In this document: positions 18,627 through 27,875 of the stretch, piece after piece | How the letters are laid out: each line of letters starts with the position of its first letter | How positions within the stretch are numbered: position 1 is the first letter of the stretch | From: Cyanobacterium aponinum PCC 10605 | GTDB lineage: Bacteria > Cyanobacteriota > Cyanobacteriia > Cyanobacteriales > Cyanobacteriaceae | Direction: 5' to 3' | Length of the DNA: 64,000 nucleotides | NCBI RefSeq assembly: GCF_000317675.1 | Contig: NC_019776.1 | Span: 434,001 to 498,000 of the forward strand | Program-made: the position numbers and the translations under genes | The notes under the pieces: model-generated | The model's input: only the letters and a program-made list of their open reading frames with translations | Database searches by the model: none | Told to the model about the DNA's origin: nothing

Positions 18627-19328
18627 TTAATGGGTATCAAAAACATAAATTTGTTTAGCAACTAAAAAACGAATAGGCAAATAATCTGTTAAGCTATTGG
18701 CAATAAATATAGCTTCTTCATAATTATTAGTTGTAGTTACTGTTAAAGATAAACCATAATTTACCCCTAAAGGATCAATTAAAATAAAATAACGATTATC
18801 CGTTTGTAAGTATTGTTGAGAATAACTAGATTTGATTTCATCCAAACAGTTTGTTATTACTTCATTATCATTGATATGAACTTGTGTTTCTTGTTGAGTT
18901 GTATAAAGTTTTTCTAAGGTATAAACAATAAAACCATAGTCTAAACAAGGACAATAATAAGGGTCAAAAGGTACATTTTTATACAATAAAGAGAATTTAT
19001 TATTACTATAAAAAAAATATAAATTTTCTGTCGTTTCAGCAAAATCAAAAGGTTTTTCTTTTAAAAATAAAGGAGAGTTATTAGTAAAATTGCCTTCTTT
19101 CATCCAATAGCGAGAATCATCTATCAATCCTTCTTCAACATCAATAAAATATTCTGGTTGTTCTACCAATTCTTCCAAATGAGCAATTAAAATTCTAGCC
19201 TGTCCTCGTCTGCTTAAAAAATTTTTTTCCTTAATTAACTCATCACAGTTTTTTTTAATTAACCATAAAATTTCTTCAATTTCAGGATTTAAGCGAGGTT
19301 GTAAAGGATCATATTTTTTGTCCATCAT
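18627..19328 (-). CDS. Hypothetical protein, 233 residues
   Basis: I do not recognise this family. The protein is soluble, rich in Asp/Glu/Tyr and aromatic residues, has no signal peptide or membrane helix, and has a Cys pair in PYYCPCLDYGF. The N-terminus (NPEIEEILWLIKKNCDELI, GQARILIAHLEELVEQPEYF) looks helical, and the C-terminal half looks mixed alpha/beta. Two adjacent ATG codons start it. It begins 20 bases after the TPR gene stop, and about 80 bases (or 35 if the upstream GTG is used) separate it from the methyltransferase, so the three are very likely co-transcribed. No function is assigned. Confidence 0.75.
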   Translation of the reverse strand: MMDKKYDPLQPRLNPEIEEILWLIKKNCDELIKEKNFLSRRGQARILIAHLEELVEQPEYFIDVEEGLIDDSRYWMKEGNFTNNSPLFLKEKPFDFAETTENLYFFYSNNKFSLLYKNVPFDPYYCPCLDYGFIVYTLEKLYTTQQETQVHINDNEVITNCLDEIKSSYSQQYLQTDNRYFILIDPLGVNYGLSLTVTTTNNYEEAIFIANSLTDYLPIRFLVAKQIYVFDTH

Positions 19329-19348
19329 AAATTTTTTTAATCACTATA

Positions 19349-20968
19349 TTATCTTGGTTTCGTATTCCAAGGATCTATGGATATTTTATCAAAATTGTTT
19401 TCTTTTTGTACTTTAATAATATCATTATTAACTACTATTTTTTTCTCATCTTGATGATGTTCCTTTTCTGGTAACAAATCTGATGTTATTTCTGGAGTGA
19501 ATTGTTCGGGTTTCTTAAACTTACTTTTACCTTCGCTATTTTGATTATATTCTGGGTTATATTTATTTTGTTTTTCTTGTCTTAAATATTCTAGTAAAAA
19601 TTGTTTATTATATTTAGCTTGTATAAATTCGTTATCTAATTCACAGGCTTTATCATAGTGAATAATCGCCTGTCTATATTTCCCTAAATCTACATAAATA
19701 ATAGCTAAATTATAATAGGCTTTTACATAATTTGGTACTAAATTAATGGCTGATTTATAGTTATAAATTGCTTGGTTTATTTCTCCTAAATCATTGTATA
19801 TAATAGCTAAATTATAATAGGCTTTAGCTAGGGAAGGATTTAACTGTAAGGCTTTTCGATAGTCTTCTAATGCACCCTCTTTATCGCCTAATTCGTAGCG
19901 AATATTTCCCCTATTATAAAAGCCTTGGTAAAGATTATTATTTAAAATAAGCACTTGGGAATAGTCTTCAAAAGCCTTTAATAAACTATTTGTTTTTTCA
20001 TAACATAACGCTCTTCTATAGTAAGCATAAATTGAGAGGGGATTAATTTTTATTTCCTCTGTATAGTCAAATATTGCTTCTTGATAACTTTGTATTTTAT
20101 ATTTTATATAACCTCGCCAATGGTAAGCTAAGTCATACTTAGGATATATAATGATAGCTTGATTAAGATCTGCTAATGCTCCTTGTTGACTCCCTATTTT
20201 CCATTTTGCGATCGCTCTTAATAAATAAACTTTATAATCGATAGAATTATTTTTTAAAACTTGATCATAGCAGTAAATAGCACTTAAATAATCACCATGA
20301 TTGTTATGTAAACTAGCTTGTTTTAAATAGTCATATTTTTGATCTAAATAAGATGTTAAATAAAATTTTAACCCCCCCATATATAAGAGATGAGAAAAAG
20401 AAAAAGTGAATCTATTTTGTCTTTTGGAAATATTTAAAGTGTAGGTAGGTAAAAATCCGGCAAAAATAATTTTATATTGACTTTTATTTAGTGTTAAATC
20501 TTCCCCAGAAAAAGCACATAATACAATTTGATTACTTTTTACTTCTTCTGGGGTAAAAAACCATTTTACATCAGCAAAATCAGCAATATTTGCAGAATCA
20601 GCTATGACTAATTTGACGATAATGCGAAAGTTATGATTATCCTTCAATGCAAGAATCAAAAAATCATCAAGAAAATGTTGCTCAGGATTTACTTCCACTA
20701 GCAAATCGCCAAAACTTAAATTAACACAGTATTTTATCAGTTTATTTTTAAAGATATTTTCTGTTAATTGATTATCATGATTATCTAGGGTTTCTTGTAA
20801 TTTTTCTGCTAATTTTTCGGAAGATTGAATCAGAGGAATAGCTTTATTTTTATTAACAACAAAAGACTCTCCAAATACACCCTTAAAACGATGAGACAAA
20901 AAATGTTCTGATTTAAGGCGATAAATGAAGTCTTCTTGTTGATTTTTGAGTAGAGCAACCCAATCCAT
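19349..20968 (-). CDS. TPR-repeat protein with a novel N-terminal domain
   Basis: The 539-residue protein has an N-terminal domain of about 220 residues that I do not recognise (beginning MDWVALLKNQQEDFIYRL, with FSGEDLTLNKSQYKIIFAG). At least seven tetratricopeptide repeats follow (about residues 225-460), with clear examples in AYHWRGYIKYKIQSYQEAI, GFYNRGNIRYELGDKEGAL and AYYNLAIIYNDLGEINQAI. Two neighbouring units share the exact phrase KAYYNLAIIY. The tail is charged and disordered. TPRs mediate protein-protein contacts; it heads a cluster with an unknown protein and an O-methyltransferase. The N-terminal region could be an effector or sensor domain. Confidence 0.85.
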   Translation of the reverse strand: MDWVALLKNQQEDFIYRLKSEHFLSHRFKGVFGESFVVNKNKAIPLIQSSEKLAEKLQETLDNHDNQLTENIFKNKLIKYCVNLSFGDLLVEVNPEQHFLDDFLILALKDNHNFRIIVKLVIADSANIADFADVKWFFTPEEVKSNQIVLCAFSGEDLTLNKSQYKIIFAGFLPTYTLNISKRQNRFTFSFSHLLYMGGLKFYLTSYLDQKYDYLKQASLHNNHGDYLSAIYCYDQVLKNNSIDYKVYLLRAIAKWKIGSQQGALADLNQAIIIYPKYDLAYHWRGYIKYKIQSYQEAIFDYTEEIKINPLSIYAYYRRALCYEKTNSLLKAFEDYSQVLILNNNLYQGFYNRGNIRYELGDKEGALEDYRKALQLNPSLAKAYYNLAIIYNDLGEINQAIYNYKSAINLVPNYVKAYYNLAIIYVDLGKYRQAIIHYDKACELDNEFIQAKYNKQFLLEYLRQEKQNKYNPEYNQNSEGKSKFKKPEQFTPEITSDLLPEKEHHQDEKKIVVNNDIIKVQKENNFDKISIDPWNTKPR

Positions 20969-21064
20969 AGTTTTTATCTAAACATCATTTTTCCTAGTTA
21001 ATAAGTAATACGATTAGATGGAGGATGAGGAGGAAACGAATTCGGAGTTTTGAGGGTTTGGGGT

Positions 21065-21195
21065 GTTGGGGTATTGGGGAGAAACAAGTAATGAGTAATG
21101 AAGATGAGAGTTAGGAGTTTTTAATTCTTCATTCTTCATTTTTAATTCTTCATTCTTCCTTTGCCCCTTGCCTTTACTCTTTGCCCTTTTAACCT
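21065..21195. repeat. Short tandem repeat spacer
   Basis: The stretch holds GGGGTGTTGGGGTATTGGG, then several TTCTTCATTCTTCATTTTTAA-type iterations and the CCTTTGCCC/CTTTGCCC phrases seen before several genes. No gene is seen in the 250-base gap between ftn2 and the TPR gene. Confidence 0.55.
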
Positions 21196-21220
21196 TTTTA
21201 TATGATAGCCAACACCTGAA

Positions 21221-23368
21221 TTATAAAACTTTAATTTCTTGAATCAACCATTTATCGCCCTCTTTTACTAAAGAATACTCTACTAATAATCGTTCTTCAT
21301 AAGAAAATCTGGGTTTTAATGCACCGTTTTGATAATATTGAGACTTTTCCCACACTTCGGCTTTAATAATTGCTTCTGTTGTATTCTGAGGGTTAACTTC
21401 TGCTGACTGTATCTTAATATCATGTTCATAACGTCTATAAGCATTAATTCTTCTTAAAGCATTACCATTAGCAATCCATACGGAAGCAAGGGGTTGAGAA
21501 AGCACCTGATTGAGTGGGATAAAATTATAATTAGGCCCCGTGGCTTCTTGTTTTGCATTTAGCCATCCTGCAATAATTTCTGAGGCTTTTTCTGGAGTTA
21601 ATTGATTTTGCAGATTCTCTTTGATTAGCTCTTTTTCTGGGGATGGTAATTGAATTAAAGGTTCTGACAAAGGTATATTCAAGGGTTCGGGTTTTGGTTT
21701 AAATAAGATTTTAACCGCTAAAAATGCGGTCACTGAAAGTGCGGCTACGCCGAGCGCAGTTGAAATAATTAAGCCAATTAAAGGAACAAAAACAGGACTT
21801 TTATACCAAGGAGATAAATTTCGGGGGGTTGACTTAGCAACAGATGGCGTATCTTCCTCCGAATCTGTTTCTATTTCCGCATCCAGAAAATCGCCAAAAC
21901 CAATTAAATCTTCTGATGGGGATAATTCATCCTCTACCAACAAAGATGTGGTTTGCTTTTCTTCTTCTGCTTCTACTACTTGAGTATTGATAATATGAGA
22001 TTGGTTTTCTTGTCTGTTATCATCAATAATTTTTTCTTCCTCACTGATAGGTAAGTTTGATGCAGAATAGTTAATTTGTGAAATATTGTTAACTTCTACA
22101 GAAGGAGAAGATTCGTTTAAGACTTCTGTTTCACTGATTAAAGGAGGAGAGATACTTTCTAAATAATTTTGCACTTTCTCATCCGCAAAGTAGGCTTGTA
22201 AGGAAGAATCCACATTTCTTAAACCTTTAAATTGGGGAAAAACTTCTGTTTGTAACCATTTTTCCGTATAAACACACAATCCGGGTAATAAATCGGGAGA
22301 ATTAGCCGATATTTCTTGAATACGTGCGATCGCATCTTTTTCCTTACTCTGACTTAGGGAAAACTCTGCCTCGGTAGTCTGTCCTAATAATAAAGCACAA
22401 ATAGACTGTTCTAAATAAACATCTTGATGAATAGTTAAAGAAATTAAATTATTTTTTGCCTTAATAATTAAATCTGGTTTTCTTTCAGTAAATCCTCTCG
22501 CCAAACAAGCATAAGCAGTTAAATAAGCCGCCGCAGGAGAGGGTCTTTTTGCCTCATTTTCAAATAAAATTTGTTGCTCTTCTGCTGTTAAATAAACTCT
22601 GATTTGTTGTATAAAACGTAAAAAACTATCAACATTTAATCCAGAATCATCAATTTTTTGACTCTCAATGCCTCCCCTAATATTTAAAATTTCTTGAAGC
22701 AAATTAAGAGCTTTTTCTCGATCTTCTTTTATTTCATTTTCTCTAGTTAATAATTCTAAAATTTCATAAGGTTTTAACTTTCCTAAATCTTGCTTAATTT
22801 CTTTTTTTAAAGGTTGAAATAAATCTTCTTGATTCAAAAGATTATAAGACTTTTGCAAATAATTAGCCGCTAATTCATATTCTTTATCTTGCCACTTCTC
22901 CCTTGCTAATTCTAAATAGGCTAAAACCGCCGTTAAAATTAAATCTTGCCAAATAAAATCAATTTCTTCCTTATTATCTGTTAAATCTTCTAGGTTATTT
23001 TTATCTTCAAGGTAGGGTGTTGCTAATCTTAAAACTAATTCAAAATCTCCTAAATCATAAAGAATAATTAACGCCCCTACTAACAAATCATTGGTAATTT
23101 CTACCGTCACTTCTTCCGATGTTTCAAGAAAAATATCCTCTTGGGATTCTTTCGTAAATAGAGAAGACTCATATTCTAGGCGAGATTCTTCATCTTTTAG
23201 GACATCATAAGCAACTTTAAGTAAGTTCTGACGAGAGGTGATGCCATATTCACTATAACCCTCATGGGGTAACTGAAGCAAACGATCTTCATAGGCTTGA
23301 TTAATTAAATCTGAATCCGCCTGAAGGGGGACTCCGAGAATACGAAAGTAATCTAAGGATATTTGCAC
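21221..23368 (-). CDS. ftn2: Cell division protein Ftn2/ZipN (ARC6 homologue)
   Basis: Ftn2/ZipN anchors the FtsZ ring to the cytoplasmic membrane in cyanobacteria and is the ancestor of chloroplast ARC6. The 715 residues show the expected order: a DnaJ-like N-terminal domain (SLDYFRILGVPLQADSDLIN), a long helical repeat region, an acidic linker (about 440-530), one membrane helix (FVPLIGLIISTALGVAAL, about residue 545) and a C-terminal IMS/DUF4101 domain from about 600 to the end. It starts at a GTG. A short palindromic-repeat-like sequence encodes part of the membrane helix (21728-21766). It is a stand-alone gene followed by repeat spacers. Confidence 0.92.
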   Translation of the reverse strand: MQISLDYFRILGVPLQADSDLINQAYEDRLLQLPHEGYSEYGITSRQNLLKVAYDVLKDEESRLEYESSLFTKESQEDIFLETSEEVTVEITNDLLVGALIILYDLGDFELVLRLATPYLEDKNNLEDLTDNKEEIDFIWQDLILTAVLAYLELAREKWQDKEYELAANYLQKSYNLLNQEDLFQPLKKEIKQDLGKLKPYEILELLTRENEIKEDREKALNLLQEILNIRGGIESQKIDDSGLNVDSFLRFIQQIRVYLTAEEQQILFENEAKRPSPAAAYLTAYACLARGFTERKPDLIIKAKNNLISLTIHQDVYLEQSICALLLGQTTEAEFSLSQSKEKDAIARIQEISANSPDLLPGLCVYTEKWLQTEVFPQFKGLRNVDSSLQAYFADEKVQNYLESISPPLISETEVLNESSPSVEVNNISQINYSASNLPISEEEKIIDDNRQENQSHIINTQVVEAEEEKQTTSLLVEDELSPSEDLIGFGDFLDAEIETDSEEDTPSVAKSTPRNLSPWYKSPVFVPLIGLIISTALGVAALSVTAFLAVKILFKPKPEPLNIPLSEPLIQLPSPEKELIKENLQNQLTPEKASEIIAGWLNAKQEATGPNYNFIPLNQVLSQPLASVWIANGNALRRINAYRRYEHDIKIQSAEVNPQNTTEAIIKAEVWEKSQYYQNGALKPRFSYEERLLVEYSLVKEGDKWLIQEIKVL
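21728..21766. repeat. Candidate small dispersed repeat within ftn2
   Basis: The sequence GGTCACTGAAAGTGCGGCT followed by ACGCCGAGCGCAGTTGAA is much more GC-rich than the gene around it. It resembles the GC-rich CACTGA..GCGGCTACGCCGAGCGCAGTCGAA repeats common in cyanobacterial spacers. It is read in frame as STALGVAALSVTA. Confidence 0.4.
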
Positions 23369-23486
23369 GACTAACTATAATTAAGATTGCAGAAGGACAT
23401 TAATTTACTAACTTGAGATTTTAGCATTGACTATTTGAATTAGAAATTGATTTACATTACGATTAAGAAAACTTGTTAACAAAACC

Positions 23487-23545
23487 TCAATTTTGGTTTA
23501 AGAATATCGGATAAGGGTGGGTTTCAGGCTTCAATTGATTATTAA
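23487..23545 (+). repeat. AACCTCAG-type repeat fragment
   Basis: It begins AACCTCAATTTTGGTTTAAG, then AATATCGGATAAGGGTGGG and TTTCAGG. It matches the left end of the element at 37576 and lies between ftn2 and the broken nucleotidyltransferase. Confidence 0.75.
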
Positions 23546-23628
23546 TTACTAAATACTAAAAATACTATCGCCATTGTCTTGCACTAAGTTACTTGATAGT
23601 TGCTAAGTAATAATACTACAGTAAAAAA

Positions 23629-24079
23629 CTAAGGTAAATTTTCTAAATCGTTTAAATCTTTAAATCTTCCACTAGCCTGTTTATTCAATTTTAAATGTTT
23701 TAAGCTAATTAAATTGACATCAATATCGTCAATTTTTGTTATTAATCTTTCAGCAAAACAATCTGAAAACTTAACTCCTGAAATGGTGGTTAATATTTCT
23801 AATCTCAGTGGTGGATTTCCCATTCTAATAATTTTATTTTCCTGCAAAAATAATTTAGGTGATAAATTCAGGTAAATCAAATCCAAATTCTTTTAATACT
23901 TCCACTACTTTTTCGGCATTATCTGGATTAATTGCGATCCAAATATCCATATCTCCTATTGAAAGAGGATAACCATAATAGCTAACCGCATAACCTCCTA
24001 CCAACAGATATTCAACTTGTTTTAAATTCAGCAATTTCAAAAAATCTCTGAAGTCTAGCGGTAGTTGCATCTTCGCCAT
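23629..24079 (-). pseudogene. MNT/AbiEii-like nucleotidyltransferase gene, split by a one-base frameshift
   Basis: The first part (23855-24079) encodes DFRDFLKLLNLKQVEYLLVGG YAVSYYGYPLSIGDMDIWI, with the GG and DxD motifs of a minimal nucleotidyltransferase, and stops after FDLPEFIT. The second part (23629-23886) continues in another frame with LSPKLFLQENKIIRMGNPPL, then DVNLISLKHLKLNKQASGR and DLNDLENLP, the normal end of this family. Reading GAATTATCACCT instead of GAATTTATCACCT (one T fewer at about 23862) restores a protein of about 150 residues. The start ATG is at 24079 or 24070. It overlaps the small gene 24012-24215, suggesting a former two-gene toxin-antitoxin-like module. Sequencing error remains possible. 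Confidence 0.72.
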
Positions 24080-24215
24080 AATTAATTACTCTCATCATTT
24101 CTAACGCTTTTAACCTATCTTCTGGTTTCTTCTTTAACCAATAAGTTTTTTCGTCTGTTTCATCTGTTAAACTGGTGATGTTTATTACTGATTTATCTAT
24201 TCTTTTTTTTGTCAT
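24012..24215 (-). CDS. Small antitoxin-like protein, 67 residues, paired with the nucleotidyltransferase
   Basis: The charged 67-residue protein (MTKKRIDKSVINITSLTDE, then KTYWLKKKPEDRLKALEMMR, then GEDATTARLQRFFEIAEF) is encoded just before a minimal nucleotidyltransferase and overlaps its 5' end by 68 bases. This gene pair, small Lys/Glu-rich protein plus nucleotidyltransferase, is familiar in cyanobacteria and looks like a toxin-antitoxin-type arrangement. Which partner would be toxic is not known. The partner is frameshifted here, so this gene may be a left-over. Confidence 0.6.
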   Translation of the reverse strand: MTKKRIDKSVINITSLTDETDEKTYWLKKKPEDRLKALEMMRVINYGEDATTARLQRFFEIAEFKTS

Positions 24216-24338
24216 TATTATTAGCTATTGTTAATTATTTTTATTTATTTTAACATATTAATTCTTTTTGTAATAGTTTTATTTTAAATAATTTTAATGT
24301 AGAATTAGTTAATTTTCATTGAACTAGCTTACCAAATT

Positions 24339-25214
24339 ATGACATCAGAAATGTGGTCAGAAATTATCTCAAAAATTAATCAAAATATTGAGCAAAAATT
24401 TGAAATGTGCGATCGCCGCTCTATTGGAGGGGGTTGTATTAATCAAGCCTATCAATTAATTGGCACTCAAGAAAGTTATTTTATTAAATTAAATAGTGCC
24501 TCTAGTTTAGATATGTTTATGGCGGAGGCGTTGGGATTAGAAGAAATGTACTCAACCCATACCATTTTAGTGCCGAAACCAATTTGTTACGGTATTGCGG
24601 GAAATAATAGCTATATTGTTTTGGAGTATTTTGAATTAGGTAGAGGTAGCAGTCAATCATGGCAACTAATGGGGAAAAAACTAGCACAACTCCATCGCTA
24701 TCAAAAAGAAACCCGTTTCGGTTGGAAAATAAATAATACGATTGGTTCAACTCCTCAGATTAATGATTGGGGGGATAATTGGTCAGAATTTTTTGCAGAA
24801 ACGAGAATTGGCTATCAACTGAAACTAGCTAATCGTAAAGGGGCAAATTTTTCAAATATTGGGGAAATAGTGGCTCAAATTAAAGATATTCTTAGCCATA
24901 GAAACCCGCATCCTTCTTTACTTCACGGTGATTTATGGTCTGGCAATGCCGCTTTTACTGCTGATGGCACACCTACTATTTTTGATCCTGCTTTTTATTA
25001 TGGCGATCGAGAAGCTGATATAGCTATGACGGAATTGTTCGGCGGTTTTCCCTCTGACTTCTATCAAGGCTATAACCAAGAATACCCCCTAGATAGTGGC
25101 TACCAACAAAGAAAAACTATCTACAACCTCTATCATATTCTTAATCACTTTAACCTCTTTGGAGGTGGTTATTTATCTCAAGCAAAATCGATGATTAACA
25201 GAATCATTAAGTAG
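24339..25214 (+). CDS. Fructosamine/ketosamine-3-kinase family protein
   Basis: Fructosamine-3-kinase relatives phosphorylate ketosamines formed by protein glycation, which destabilises them and allows deglycation. The 291 residues show the aminoglycoside-phosphotransferase-like fold: SIGGGCINQAYQLIG near the N-terminus, YFIKLNSA for the ATP-binding lysine, the catalytic LLHGDLWSGNAAF (Asp of the HGDxxxxN motif), and TIFDPAFYYGDREADIAMTE. Length and motifs agree with intact bacterial FN3K. It is a single gene divergent from the nucleotidyltransferase module and convergent with the next gene. Bacterial substrates are usually ribulosamines or erythrulosamines. Confidence 0.92.
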   Translation: MTSEMWSEIISKINQNIEQKFEMCDRRSIGGGCINQAYQLIGTQESYFIKLNSASSLDMFMAEALGLEEMYSTHTILVPKPICYGIAGNNSYIVLEYFELGRGSSQSWQLMGKKLAQLHRYQKETRFGWKINNTIGSTPQINDWGDNWSEFFAETRIGYQLKLANRKGANFSNIGEIVAQIKDILSHRNPHPSLLHGDLWSGNAAFTADGTPTIFDPAFYYGDREADIAMTELFGGFPSDFYQGYNQEYPLDSGYQQRKTIYNLYHILNHFNLFGGGYLSQAKSMINRIIK

Positions 25215-25310
25215 CGAATATATTTCAAAAGGACAACGGCAATTAGTAATTAAGACAAGGTAAAAGGCAAAAGGCAAAAGTCTTTTAACTTCTCCCAACA
25301 CCCCAATACC

Positions 25311-25338
25311 CTGAAACCTGAAACCTGAAACCTGAAAC
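25311..25338. repeat. 7 bp tandem repeat (CTGAAAC)4
   Basis: Four perfect copies of CTGAAAC stand in tandem at 25311-25338. They are the cleanest heptamer array of the window and lie in the convergent spacer of the kinase and glycosidase genes. Confidence 0.85.
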
Positions 25339-25376
25339 CTCTTTTATCACCCCTAACTTTGAACCCAGATCCAGTA

Positions 25377-27251
25377 TTATCTTTGTCTTAGGAATACTCC
25401 TATTCCGTTATGAACTCTGGCAACAGTGGCGGGAGAGCGGTCTATAATTGCCCCGCCGAGGTAAATTTGAGTAGAACTTCCTCCATCTAAATTAAGGGCG
25501 GAAATAGCCCCCATTCTTTGGAGAATTTGAGCCATTTCGGCAAGGGTTGGACCTGCTCCACCGATTCTACTATGTACGGCAACTAAGAGAATTTTACCTT
25601 GATTGTTAACTGCGATCGCACTTCTGGAGGCTTTTTGGGTATTAAAGGCTTTACTGAAATTTTCCGCTTCCCCATTTAAAACAATTTGACCATTAAGAAG
25701 CAATAGAGGACCCGCCCCCATAATATAAGGATAACTAGCGAAATCCGTAGGATTAGTATATGTATTGACGGTAACAGAGTCATTAAGACTAAATTTGTCT
25801 GCTCCTGTCCTAAATTTACGAAACACTAACAGATAACCTTTAGGGGGAATATTAATACTGTCTTCTCCTGCTTTAACTCCCACAATTTTGTCTCTGATAA
25901 TGCCATTTTCCACCACTGCAACGATTTCTCCATCACTAAGAGTAGTATAATTGAAACCCCAATTTTCCGTATAACGGGCTAATCCTGCTTGTATATATCC
26001 ACTATTAACATAATTATTGATGATGCGATCGCCTCTACCCGTTGTAATAGTTTCTTCTAATTTAATGCGATCAATTTTTACCTCTCCTAAATCATTCCAA
26101 GCAATAACCCCTCGATTTAAAATTGGACTCGATAGCCAGTTTTCTCTATCTTTAATCGCTCCCAATGGCAATTGATTATTACGATTGAAAAATCCCCCAT
26201 TGATTCCCGCCATTGCCCCTGAATTTTGAGCTGTGGTTTTTAAAGGTGCTATACCAATGACAGTATTATTATTCGTCAAAATAGGACGTAAATCTAAATT
26301 ATAGCTTTTTGTATTTAAGGTAAGAGAGGATACTAAAAACTGGTCTTTGTTATTATTTATACCAACATACTTTCTACTATAAATAACATCATCATTCCAT
26401 AATATATCCCTAGGATTAATAGCAGTTGCATTAATATCAACAAATAATATATTCGGATTAGCAGAAGTTACTTTTAAATTAGAAAAAGCAGGTAAATTAA
26501 TATTAACTAAAGTTTTATTATCTTTACTAGAAATAGTAAATAATTTACTATTATTAATATTTATATTTTCAGGAATTTCGTCCCCTTCTTCCTCTTGAAT
26601 AACGGGGTTATTATTATTAGACGGGAGACTGGGAAAAAGAGAATTATCCGCTTGACTATCAAGGGAAATTATCCCCACATCTTTACCTTGACTTACTTGA
26701 AAAAAACTAGGTTGATTCAGTTCAATAATAATTTTTTTACCCTGAGTTTCTGACACCTCATAAATCTTATTAACTCTACTAGGGGGCAATTTTAAAGCTA
26801 AATAAGGATTAATATTCTCTATCTCTAAAGAAGTATTTTTAACTAAATCTGTTATGTCTAAATAACGATAAGGATTGAGAAATTGAGTTGGTAAAATATT
26901 ACTATAAGCGAACCATTGCACAGGTTGTTTATCTTTATTCGTTGTACTTAATAACTCTATTCCTAAATTAGCTTCTGCGGCAAAATCTGCTAAACCTGTA
27001 TGAATTTCCCCTCCTTGTTGCCATTGTATCCAAGGTAAATTAACATTTTTATCATTAATAATTACCTCATTACCTTTATTAACTACGTTTAAAACCTCAT
27101 CTTGTGTAACTTGAGGGACAACATCTTGAGCAAAAACATCTTTGAAAAATTTTCCTTGAACTAAAAGAGGAAATGCACTAATTAAATTTACAAAAAAAAG
27201 AGACGCAATAAAAAGAATTAAAAACTTAGATTTTATCAAAGTTAATTTCAT
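25377..27251 (-). CDS. Phosphodiester glycosidase (NAGPA-domain) family protein, exported
   Basis: NAGPA-type domains hydrolyse sugar phosphodiester bonds (the uncovering enzyme in animals); bacterial members act on cell-envelope polymers. The frame is open from 27284, but the ATG at 27251 is preceded by AGGAAGG and starts MKLTLIKSKFLILFIASLFF, a signal peptide or anchor. This gives 624 residues. The N-terminal half (to about 330) is an unassigned beta-rich region with AMIN-like strands. The C-terminal half carries GAMAGINGGFFNRNNQLPLG, YLLVFRK, YIMGAGPLLLLNG and the hallmark SALNLDGGSSTQIYLGG. It should act in the periplasm. It has no operon partners. Confidence 0.87.
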   Translation of the reverse strand: MKLTLIKSKFLILFIASLFFVNLISAFPLLVQGKFFKDVFAQDVVPQVTQDEVLNVVNKGNEVIINDKNVNLPWIQWQQGGEIHTGLADFAAEANLGIELLSTTNKDKQPVQWFAYSNILPTQFLNPYRYLDITDLVKNTSLEIENINPYLALKLPPSRVNKIYEVSETQGKKIIIELNQPSFFQVSQGKDVGIISLDSQADNSLFPSLPSNNNNPVIQEEEGDEIPENININNSKLFTISSKDNKTLVNINLPAFSNLKVTSANPNILFVDINATAINPRDILWNDDVIYSRKYVGINNNKDQFLVSSLTLNTKSYNLDLRPILTNNNTVIGIAPLKTTAQNSGAMAGINGGFFNRNNQLPLGAIKDRENWLSSPILNRGVIAWNDLGEVKIDRIKLEETITTGRGDRIINNYVNSGYIQAGLARYTENWGFNYTTLSDGEIVAVVENGIIRDKIVGVKAGEDSINIPPKGYLLVFRKFRTGADKFSLNDSVTVNTYTNPTDFASYPYIMGAGPLLLLNGQIVLNGEAENFSKAFNTQKASRSAIAVNNQGKILLVAVHSRIGGAGPTLAEMAQILQRMGAISALNLDGGSSTQIYLGGAIIDRSPATVARVHNGIGVFLRQR

Positions 27252-27309
27252 AATGACCTTCCTGAGTCTAACTAGGTGGCTCAAACTAAATAAATAAAAG
27301 TTTGTAGTT

Positions 27310-27357
27310 ACCCCTTTAGGGGTTTTAAAGAATTGATATATAAGGGCTAAAGCCCTA
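27310..27357. repeat. Two short palindromes upstream of the glycosidase gene
   Basis: CCCCTTTAGGGG (27311-27322) and AGGGCTAAAGCCCT (27343-27356) stand close together. The second is a common cyanobacterial spacer palindrome, and a related AAGGGCTTCAGCCCTT occurs at 61558. The remaining bases of the 290-base spacer show nothing else. Confidence 0.6.
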
Positions 27358-27573
27358 ACTATGAAAACTGTATCATTGATATTTTTTATGGAGTAGAATG
27401 ACTTATAAATCTCTTCATTTTTAGACCCAAATTTAGCTCCTTAGTTCCATCTTTTTATCCTTATCACTAAATTTTTTCCAAGCTAAATATTATTTGGACA
27501 ACAAAAAAAAATTAGTATTTTTTACCCGATGATTAATCAATAAAATAAGTCAAATGGGTCTTACTTTAAATGG

Positions 27574-27765
27574 TTAATTTTGATTTTTTAAAGTCAAAGA
27601 GGCAATTAAACCAAAAGTACCTGCAACAGTACCTATACCTAACCATAAAGGAAAAGAGTAACCTTTAATATCTGCAACGATTCCCGCACTTAATCCAATA
27701 ATACAATGCAACAGCATCAACCAAAATACAGTATTAGGATCTGGATTAGTCAATATTTCTATCAT
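27574..27765 (-). CDS. Small hypothetical membrane protein, 63 residues
   Basis: The protein has two hydrophobic helices (FWLMLLHCIIGLSAGIVADI and FPLWLGIGTVAGTFGLIASL) separated by a short KGYSF turn, and a polar C-terminus. It starts from an ATG with no strong ribosome binding site. I do not recognise a family, and the size and hairpin topology are like many uncharacterised cyanobacterial small membrane proteins. It lies alone between repeat-rich spacers. Confidence 0.6.
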   Translation of the reverse strand: MIEILTNPDPNTVFWLMLLHCIIGLSAGIVADIKGYSFPLWLGIGTVAGTFGLIASLTLKNQN

Positions 27766-27875
27766 TTGATATTAGTTTAACTTATTCGATTATTTTCAAT
27801 AATTATAATATCTGTTTTTATTCATACATTAGTTTTACCTGAGTTCCATATAAAATTTTCAGTTAAGGTAGGCAA

